DNA of 31,922 bases. Origin: Trichomonas tenax (lineage: Eukaryota; Parabasalia; Trichomonadida; Trichomonadidae). Every line of letters starts with the position of its first letter. Position 1 is the first letter of the stretch. Of the stretch, positions 25,820 through 31,922 are shown one piece after another. The DNA is taken from positions 1-31,922 of the forward strand of contig JALKBU010000583.1 in the NCBI GenBank assembly GCA_023091735.1. Reading direction: 5' to 3'. Under the pieces are notes generated by a model, which made no database searches, had not been told where the DNA came from, and worked only from the letters and a program-made list of their open reading frames with translations. A program made the position numbers and the translations under genes.

Positions 25820-26732
25820 TTTTGATAAAACCGCTGATCAATTCATATGGGATGTCACTTTTGATATACCCAATTACATTTTTTTGAGAAAAACACATCG
25901 AAATATATCACCTGTATGTGAATTTTCTCAAAATCATCTCTATTAATCTTATAAACCTTTGACATTTGAACACTATTATATAGACATACTACAAAAGCTA
26001 ATGGAAATGGTTGTGCAGCCTGATTCAAGATGATCAATAATGAGATATTAAAATTTTATATATAAAATAGATTTCGAGAGCCAATTGACTAAAGACTCGA
26101 CTATGCTTGTTGTTGAAATGAATATAATCCATCTGTTTCAAGATTAACAGTGGAAAGATTATACTAAATTTTATTGAGTTCGATATTTAACAGCGAAATT
26201 TTGAGGATATGTTCTGATATAGGAAGAACGAAAGTGAAATGAGTTTCAATGTCACATGTCGCATATTGGCGGAATTAGAAAAAAGAATGACATCAATTTC
26301 AATGAAAATTTTGAGAAAATTTTCTGAAAAATACCAAATTTTATGTCGATATTTAATGGCGAAAATATATCAATAAAAATATAAAATTTTAACTTTTTCA
26401 AAATTGAAATTCTATAAAATATATGATTGCCATATTATATAGAGTCTATACAACTGACAAATTCGAAAAATTAACAAAAATCATTAATTTTGAGTTATTT
26501 CGGTGTATTATCTTATAAGGATGGTAGCCAAATATATTTTTGAGTATAACCGTTTTGATCCCTCTCCCCACAAAAAATAATCAGGACGATAAAAATATAT
26601 ACAATCATTTGAGAATAAATTATCATTTCAGAGGAAAGCAGTGGAAATGGCCTCTCCATATGATGTGGGCCCCAAATATCTATGACCCACTAATACGTAA
26701 ACTTCAGAAAAAATAAAAACACTTAAATTATG
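25820..26732. other. Long divergent intergenic region
   Basis: About 910 bp between FKBP and the IBD gene. Only short ORFs occur. A relatively GC-rich patch (about 26,640-26,700, with CCTCTCC and GGGCCCC) stands out from the AT-rich surroundings near the IBD promoter. No repeat, RNA gene or transposon end was recognised. Confidence 0.45.
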
Positions 26733-26745
26733 TCACTTTTCATTT
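26733..26745 (+). promoter_or_regulatory. Near-consensus initiator (Inr) of the IBD gene
   Basis: TCACTTTTCATTT matches the extended T. vaginalis Inr consensus TCAYTWYTCATTA except at the last base. The +1 A is at 26735, 12 bases before the ATG at 26747. It is the clearest Inr in the window. Confidence 0.85.
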
Positions 26746-26746
26746 G

Positions 26747-27436
26747 ATGGAATCAAAGTCAAGTGTTCCGTACTTAAAGATTTTAGTTGCTCAAGACCAG
26801 GAAGAGTACTTCAAGCTTAGGAGCGAAGTTAGCAGCGAGAAACACAGATATCAGAGATTCAGGAGAGTTGATACTTTCAATTCTATCCTTCTCGAAATCA
26901 AGAAATACTGCATCAGAAATGATAACGATGACTGGAAAAGGTGCTTAGTTTGTGGCATCTGCTGGCCCCTTGGTTGCTTGGCCGTTAATGTTAAGCAGTT
27001 GTCATTACTCATCCAGAAGTCTAAGTCTAACATCAATGGTGTTTTCTCGAAGCTTGGATACATCACAGACAACAAGCAGTCAAATCTTCGCCGTGATTTG
27101 ATCGAGACATTGCCAATTTTGAGGGGTAACCACATCGAACAGAAGTTCTGGACAATCAGAGTTAACCTATCTATGACACCAGCTCCACCAGTCAAGGCTA
27201 AATTTGAAGAAGTTTACTTGTCTTCCACACCACAGCCAAACCGTGAGGAGTTCTCTATCCCAGGATCAGATGCTATGCTCAATCTCTTCGATGTCCTCGA
27301 CGTCAAGATTAAGCCAGGCATGGAGTGTGGAAGCAACTGTGATGATTTCGATTTCTACGCCGACACAGCTTGCTGCTTCCCAGCCCAGTTCTTCTATCCA
27401 CAGACCGCGACAGACACATTCTTCTCTTTTGCTTGA
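26747..27436 (+). CDS. Initiator-binding-domain (IBD) DNA-binding protein
   Basis: IBD proteins such as IBP39 recognise the Inr and related core-promoter motifs in parabasalids. The 229-residue protein has the winged-helix IBD in its first 140 residues: YQRFRRVDTFNSILLEIKKY, DDWKRCLVCGICWPL, then the recognition-helix region AVNVKQLSLLIQKSKSNINGVFSKLGY (positions 79-105) and a basic wing ending FWTIRV near 139. The rest lacks a known fold; it has a Pro-rich linker and a Cys/Phe-rich acidic end (GSNCDDFDFYADTACC) that could be an activation or interaction region. It lacks the full-length IBP39 C-terminal domain. Codons are moderately GC-rich. The ATG at 26747 follows the Inr; a preceding TTG is not used. 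Confidence 0.78.
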   Translation: MESKSSVPYLKILVAQDQEEYFKLRSEVSSEKHRYQRFRRVDTFNSILLEIKKYCIRNDNDDWKRCLVCGICWPLGCLAVNVKQLSLLIQKSKSNINGVFSKLGYITDNKQSNLRRDLIETLPILRGNHIEQKFWTIRVNLSMTPAPPVKAKFEEVYLSSTPQPNREEFSIPGSDAMLNLFDVLDVKIKPGMECGSNCDDFDFYADTACCFPAQFFYPQTATDTFFSFA

Positions 27437-27718
27437 AAATGTTTTTTCCATGTCTTATCGAAATATTACTGTTCTAAAAAATAACAAAATAAAGATGTTT
27501 GCTTATCTGTATATGGTTTTAATTTACATTGATACCAAAGATTTAGACATTTTGTGGCAAATAGAGTGCTCTATGGGCCTATTTTGCAACACTTGAGTCA
27601 AAACGAGCGAAACATACAACACAATATAAGAGATGAAATGATTCCGCATTGTGTCGAGTAAAGATTTCATTTATCTAATTTATCTTCAGATATATATCTT
27701 AATAAACTCAAAATGATA

Positions 27719-28855
27719 CTATCTAATAAGGTCAATGAGATTGATTTCATTGTCTAAAGCATTAAAAACAATGGCCTGTCGGTGAGTGATATAATCAGGC
27801 ATCGATATCACAAGAGTATCATCAACCATCGTCGCTTCAAGAGTATCTGCTCCCCCAGCGACAAATAGCTGTGGCATGAAATCAAGTGTTAATATATCTT
27901 TTTCACAGACTTCGCATGGAATCTTTGATGGAGCACATGGAGCGACATTTCTCCATGATAACAGCTGATTCTGCTTTTCGTGAAAGCTAAGTCCATCACA
28001 ATCAATCTGATTAATGAGTTTACCAGTCATCACAAGTGTCTGCATGCCGCAGATGTTGATTAGTGCTGGGTTTGTTGTGCACTCCATGTTGGGGTTCCTT
28101 AGGAATGACTCGTGAAATGGTTGAATTGGAATAATTGCATCTGTTGGATCTCCAAATCCTGGAATGAAAACACACTGCTTTTCAACATTGCTGAATAACA
28201 TCTGAAACTTTTCAATCATTGATGGATCTATAATATCAACCCATTCCTTCCAATCCATTTCAGCATCTATAAATGCAGGAAATTCGTCTTCCTGGAATAT
28301 GTTTCCAATGATAACACATAGGTCACATGTGTTCAATAGCTTAATGAGCTTCTGTCCATACATTATGTCGAAATTAGGAGAATCAACACAAATATTCGAG
28401 ACAAAGGCAATCTTAATAGATGGATGCACTATCTTGTTTGTGATAGATAACTTGGGAAGTGTTACAATATGATCAAAGAGAAAATTACCTTCGATTGTTA
28501 AAACTCCTGTAACCCCAACGCATATATTTGAAGTTATCGGAAAAGGGAATTCACCTATGAGTCTTGCACGTCCTGACGAGTCCTCTAGAAAAACTTGCCT
28601 TCCGTTTCTAAAAGTTTGATTAGTGAAGTTAATATGCGGATATCTATCATTATTATCAATATTTATGAATCCAACTATAGAAAAATGCGTGTTTTTCGGT
28701 GCATCGTGAAGAGAAAATAAGAAAGGAAGCTCTAATTGATTCATTAATTTCGATCTTGCATAATCAAGCTTCTTCTGATAGAACACATAGTAGTTTTGGT
28801 AGCTTTGGCGATTAGGAATCTTGAATCTATCAAGACAAACAATGGAATCAGACAT
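27719..28855 (-). CDS. POLD2: DNA polymerase delta small subunit (POLD2, B subunit)
   Basis: POLD2 joins the catalytic and accessory subunits of DNA polymerase delta in the nucleus. The 378-residue protein has the N-terminal helix-rich and OB region (FKIPNRQSYQNYYVFYQKKL, FLEDSSGRARLIGEF) and the inactive calcineurin-like phosphoesterase domain of B subunits (about 170-378): HPSIKIAFVSNICVDSP, then VFIPGFGDPTDAIIPIQPFHESF, NPALINICGMQTLVMTG, and VISMPDYITHRQAIVFNA at the end. Metal-binding histidines are lost, as in all POLD2. The ATG at 28855 matches the family start. An upstream in-frame ATG at 28981 would add 42 residues with a hydrophobic run unlike POLD2. A TCATTT lies 32 bases before 28855, a little far for an Inr. 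Confidence 0.9.
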   Translation of the reverse strand: MSDSIVCLDRFKIPNRQSYQNYYVFYQKKLDYARSKLMNQLELPFLFSLHDAPKNTHFSIVGFINIDNNDRYPHINFTNQTFRNGRQVFLEDSSGRARLIGEFPFPITSNICVGVTGVLTIEGNFLFDHIVTLPKLSITNKIVHPSIKIAFVSNICVDSPNFDIMYGQKLIKLLNTCDLCVIIGNIFQEDEFPAFIDAEMDWKEWVDIIDPSMIEKFQMLFSNVEKQCVFIPGFGDPTDAIIPIQPFHESFLRNPNMECTTNPALINICGMQTLVMTGKLINQIDCDGLSFHEKQNQLLSWRNVAPCAPSKIPCEVCEKDILTLDFMPQLFVAGGADTLEATMVDDTLVISMPDYITHRQAIVFNALDNEINLIDLIR

Positions 28856-29225
28856 AGCCAAAAAAACAAGAAAACAAAAGCAAAAATGATTTGAAGAACG
28901 ATAAAAATCATCATGAAGACAAGGAAAGCCATTATTACATGAATATATTTCTTCAATATCTATATTATTAGCAAATTTCATTGAGCATTTAGCAACAACT
29001 TTAACCCATGTAAATATATTCTTTTGTTATAGAATTTTGCAGCTTGAGATTTAAATATTTATTGGAATATATATATATTAAAAGATTTTATGGAAAAACA
29101 TAACTAACAAAGTTCATAATTCTTCGAATCAAGTTGTATTTTCCAAGCAACTAAGCTTATTATTAAATTTGATAAAACAATATAATATAAATGATATGAG
29201 ATGTGTTTGAGTATGCAACGACAAA

Positions 29226-29528
29226 TTAGTTCTTGAATTCAAACGGACGCCTGCAAATTGGGCATGTTCCTGTTGATCCTGGTCTATAAATCCATTTTTC
29301 GATGCATTGGAGATGAAATGCATGTCCACATCTTCCCAACACGATAGGAGAGTCATCTCCAGGGTATTTAATACCAGGCGCAGCCATTTCGAATTCTGTG
29401 TTGCAAATACTGCAGCCGTTTTCTTCTGCAACATCCCACTTCCATGAAGCAACGCACTTCCAGGACTTGATGTGAACGCGCTGCTTTATTGGCTGCTCGC
29501 TCTTTTCTAATGAGGAATTTTCGCTCAT
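29226..29528 (-). CDS. APC11: Anaphase-promoting complex subunit 11 (APC11)
   Basis: APC11 is the RING-H2 catalytic subunit of APC/C and, with APC2, recruits the E2 that ubiquitylates cyclins and securin. The 100-residue protein starts with a short extension and then HIKSWKCVASWKWDV, the APC11 signature. The RING ligands are C39, C42, C67, H69, H72, C75, C89 and C92, with GDDSPIVLGRCGHAFHLQCIEKW, as in the family. The loop between the second and third ligands (APGIKYPGDDS) lacks the extra cysteines of human APC11 that hold a third zinc. The start is the only ATG before the signature. It lies between POLD2 and the PDI-like gene. Confidence 0.93.
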   Translation of the reverse strand: MSENSSLEKSEQPIKQRVHIKSWKCVASWKWDVAEENGCSICNTEFEMAAPGIKYPGDDSPIVLGRCGHAFHLQCIEKWIYRPGSTGTCPICRRPFEFKN

Positions 29529-29900
29529 TAAAAAATAATATTAAACGTGCACTTTTCATCAATTATCCAAATAAGTGAATAAAAACTCCCTAAATCTCAG
29601 TCATTTGAGAAGATAATGATAGTAATCTTTCATAATTAGATTCTAATCACACACTATATTAATAAATTTCATATAGTAATTATGAAAAGTCGGTATTTTT
29701 TCAAAAATCTTGAAATTTAGAATATTAAATATTCAATAGATGTAGATGGCAAATTTTATTTGAAGAGATTTAATGTTTAAAGTTATAATTAAACAGGGGG
29801 TGACACTTTACCAAATCACCTAAAAATACGATATTTACTATTTACATCAATAGTAAAAATAAAATATCAAATAAAAAACAAAATTCGATATTTGGTTGCA
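29529..29900. other. Divergent intergenic region, APC11 to PDI-like gene
   Basis: About 370 bp of AT-rich promoter DNA. It contains GGGGGTGACACTTTACC (29798-29814), resembling GTGACACTTTA near 156-166 at the left edge of the window, in a different context. No ORF is supported. Confidence 0.4.
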
Positions 29901-29906
29901 TCACAA
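29901..29906 (+). promoter_or_regulatory. Initiator (Inr) of the PDI-like gene
   Basis: TCACAA with +1 A at 29903, 7 bases before the ATG at 29910. It fits TCAYWW and rules out the upstream in-frame TTG (29892) as start. Confidence 0.6.
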
Positions 29907-29909
29907 AAA

Positions 29910-31358
29910 ATGTTTTTCTCGCTTTTTCTCGCTTCAGGATTTTCTGCCGTCTCCAAAGTGAGCAAAAATCTCGAAGAAACGAATATTCTCTACCTCACAG
30001 AATCAAATTTCTCGCGCTCTGTCAAAGAATTGCCTGCATTTTTCTTATTTGTTCACCAAGGAGGCGACAAAAATGATCAATACCGCGCCAAAAGTGAATT
30101 CCTCGCTACAGCATCGGGTCTTGGAACACGCTGTTACTTCGGAGTTCTTGATGGAGAAAAGAATCAAAATTTAGTAAGGAAATTGAACTTAATTTACACT
30201 CGTGGATACTATTTCTACAGGTTTGGAAAGAGAATCTGCAACTACGGAGGTCCACAGACAACGAGTGGCTTCTTAAATTTCGTTATGTCTAAAACAGGAA
30301 TGCCATTCACTACATTCGACGACTACCCGGCAGCTCAGGATGTAATTGAAGGAAATGAAGTCTCAATTGTATTGTTTATTCCAAAAGTTGGAGGCGCTGA
30401 TTTTGATAAGTTCACAGAATTGTCTGAATCTCTCAGAGACAACTTCACATTCGGCCTCGTTGCAGATGAGATACTGGCAGATGATTTAGGAGTTGAAAAA
30501 TTCCCAACATTGAGATTATATCGTAATATTGACCATGCACAAGCAACTTACAACGAAGACTTTTCAACCTCATCGCTTATCGATATCAAAGCATGGATTA
30601 AATACAACTCAAAGCCACTCATCGATGTTTTCAAATTAAATCATCAAGAAGAATACATTAAGAAGAAGCCAGTTATTGTATTCTTCGTTCCAGTCCAAGA
30701 GGAACCTCGCGCACAAGTTATGCCAACAATTGTTAAACTTTCAGAGAATTTTGGTGAAGATCTCAATTTCACGCAAATCGATGCTGTCACAGGAAATCGC
30801 TTCATGATGGACCTCGGATTCAGTCGCTATGCTGATCCTTGCGTTGCCATTCTCCAATACTCAGGAAAGAATAAGTTCACAAAGAACAAATTCCCAGAAG
30901 ATGCAGATTTCATATTTGAGGAGATATCAGCATGGATCATCAAATATCTCGATGGAAACATGAAATCTGAGTACAAGAACACCGATATTCCATCAGAATA
31001 TAATGGCTCTGTTATATTGTTGAGTGCAAACTCTTTTAAGAGAGAGGTCATCGATCCTGATATCGCCGTCTTAGTTATGTATTACGAACCATGGGACCAG
31101 CAGTATCAGAACTTCAGAGACTCATACATCGATATCGCAGATGAGTTTGTCAACAAGTCTGTTAAGAGATTGAAACTTGCTGCCTTCAACTTGCACGCAA
31201 ATGATATTGTCGAAGGCCCAGAGCCAAAGAGAACACCTGCTCTCTACATTTTCCACCGCGGTTCAAAGGACAATCCAAGCATCTACACTGGAAAGCTCAA
31301 CAAAGATGCAGTATTAGACTGGCTTGATGATGAAACAGGCGTAAGATCAGAGCTATAA
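29910..31358 (+). CDS. PDI-like ER protein without catalytic cysteines
   Basis: This is a 482-residue secretory protein with a signal peptide (MFFSLFLASGFSAVS) and several thioredoxin-fold domains. I see an a-like domain (about 25-130), two b-like domains and an a'-like C-terminal domain (about 365-475), the family layout. The CXXC active site is absent in both a-type domains: the first has LFVHQGGDKNDQYRAK and the last VMYYEPWDQQYQNF, where WCGHC would stand. The cis-Pro that follows the active site is kept in the last domain (KRTPALYIF). The C-terminus RSEL is a plausible KDEL-type ER retrieval signal. It is probably a redox-inactive chaperone or scaffold. Codons are moderately GC-rich. An Inr sits 7 bases before the ATG. 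Confidence 0.82.
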   Translation: MFFSLFLASGFSAVSKVSKNLEETNILYLTESNFSRSVKELPAFFLFVHQGGDKNDQYRAKSEFLATASGLGTRCYFGVLDGEKNQNLVRKLNLIYTRGYYFYRFGKRICNYGGPQTTSGFLNFVMSKTGMPFTTFDDYPAAQDVIEGNEVSIVLFIPKVGGADFDKFTELSESLRDNFTFGLVADEILADDLGVEKFPTLRLYRNIDHAQATYNEDFSTSSLIDIKAWIKYNSKPLIDVFKLNHQEEYIKKKPVIVFFVPVQEEPRAQVMPTIVKLSENFGEDLNFTQIDAVTGNRFMMDLGFSRYADPCVAILQYSGKNKFTKNKFPEDADFIFEEISAWIIKYLDGNMKSEYKNTDIPSEYNGSVILLSANSFKREVIDPDIAVLVMYYEPWDQQYQNFRDSYIDIADEFVNKSVKRLKLAAFNLHANDIVEGPEPKRTPALYIFHRGSKDNPSIYTGKLNKDAVLDWLDDETGVRSEL

Positions 31359-31396
31359 TTTTTTTATTTCTCTTTTATATTTTTGATGTTAAACAT

Positions 31397-31404
31397 TCAC
31401 TATT
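31397..31404 (+). promoter_or_regulatory. Initiator-like element before the 93-aa ORF
   Basis: TCACTATT, +1 A at 31399, 18 bases upstream of the ATG at 31417. The surrounding word AACATTCACTAT recurs at 31432 inside the ORF. Confidence 0.5.
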
Positions 31405-31416
31405 TAATACGTATAA

Positions 31417-31698
31417 ATGAAACCAAAGCAAAACATTCACTATCTAAAATGTGAGGCCTATAATGAATACATTGATATAATGATAAATGATGAACTAAAT
31501 AAAAATAAAGATTCCGTATCAAAAAAAATATTGAGCAAAATACCATATTCAAATATATATTATAACTCCATTACTTCTGCAATAGGTAAACAATTTAAAG
31601 GAAAAATTTTATCTATCATTAAAGAGATCATTATTACCGGGCAATTAAATTTTTATATGCAAAGTCGGCGAAACTCGTTTTTTAACTCACTGGATTAA
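31417..31698 (+). CDS. Hypothetical protein, 93 aa, possibly truncated
   Basis: I do not recognise this ORF. It is Lys/Ile/Asn/Ser-rich with a predicted helical start (YLKCEAYNEYIDIMINDELNK by composition) and ends SRRNSFFNSLD. It has no signal peptide or membrane helix. An Inr-like box at the right distance suggests transcription. Its low-complexity AT-rich composition and abrupt end, followed by non-coding DNA, could instead mean a 5' remnant of a larger gene. It follows the PDI-like gene by about 60 bp on the same strand. Confidence 0.4.
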   Translation: MKPKQNIHYLKCEAYNEYIDIMINDELNKNKDSVSKKILSKIPYSNIYYNSITSAIGKQFKGKILSIIKEIIITGQLNFYMQSRRNSFFNSLD

Positions 31699-31922
31699 CT
31701 TTTTGCTAAGTTATTGAACCCCAATATGCTTTTTAGCTTTTTTTGGAAAAAAGTATTCCAAGTGTTCACACATAAGCTCTGTGTGTTATTCTCCCAAAAT
31801 AATGATGATTCTTTTCAAATTTTCCTGCTCTATTCTTCTCAATTTAATAAATTTGTCAAATTTAGCCGCGCAAAAAGAATCATGAATCTATGACAAAAGT
31901 GAACATCAAAAAGAGGTCCTGT
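31699..31922. other. Right flank with inverted copy of left-edge sequence
   Basis: No ORF is supported. The terminal 34 bases (31889-31922) read on the minus strand match 200-233 with about 30 identities, centred on TTCACTTTTGTC. Bases 31,760-31,830 contain short T/C-rich words without clear structure. Confidence 0.4.

Noticed and set aside
28856..28981. 42-residue N-terminal extension of POLD2 from the ATG at 28981
   Set aside because: The extension contains a hydrophobic, Cys/Phe-rich run not known in POLD2, while the ATG at 28855 matches the family start.
200..31922. A single 31.7-kb composite transposon bounded by the inverted 34-bp copies
   Set aside because: The interval holds many ordinary host genes with their own initiators, and the matching segment is short. 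Two separate related repeats are more likely.

Overview
The window looks like nuclear DNA of a trichomonad parabasalid, most likely Trichomonas vaginalis or a close relative. The reasons are: compact intron-less genes in an AT-rich background; initiator (Inr) boxes of the TCAYWW type a few bases upstream of several start codons (best case TCACTTTTCATTT before the gene at 26747); stop codons often in a TAAA context; a gene for an Inr-binding-domain (IBD) protein, a family known only from parabasalids; and a Maverick/Polinton element, which is very abundant in T. vaginalis. The species is an inference.

Region 1 (about 250-8,000) is part of a Maverick/Polinton. It holds a packaging ATPase of the FtsK/HerA type, a DD35E retroviral-like integrase, two small unknown ORFs, a protein-primed family B DNA polymerase and a third small unknown ORF. 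The integrase is intact. The ATPase and polymerase each carry one in-frame TAA. No protease or capsid genes are visible, so the element is partial or a deletion derivative. Its genes share an AT-rich upstream motif unlike the host Inr.

Region 2 (8,300-19,300) holds host genes and decayed DNA: a signal-peptide membrane protein with a proline/tyrosine-rich tail; a 652-bp MULE-like non-autonomous transposon with 216-bp terminal inverted repeats and a 10-bp target duplication; tubulin-folding cofactor E; a LisH-like proline-rich acidic protein; the dynein assembly factor DNAAF1; a multiply broken membrane-protein pseudogene; and an 11-copy degenerate repeat with a mean spacing of 20.8 bp.

Region 3 (19,400-31,700) is a dense run of housekeeping genes: 2,3-BPG-dependent phosphoglycerate mutase, a CCR4-NOT NOT2/3/5-domain subunit, the decapping enzyme DCP2, an AP-5 mu-like adaptor subunit, a WDR83/MORG1-like WD40 protein, an FKBP12-type prolyl isomerase, an IBD-family DNA-binding protein, the DNA polymerase delta small subunit POLD2, the APC/C RING subunit APC11, a PDI-like ER protein without catalytic cysteines, and a short unknown ORF with a good Inr.

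Shared themes are mRNA decay (NOT2-like and DCP2 side by side), tubulin/axoneme assembly (TBCE and DNAAF1), and cell cycle/replication (POLD2 and APC11). The last 34 bp of the window are an imperfect inverted copy of the sequence just outside the Maverick ATPase at the left edge.
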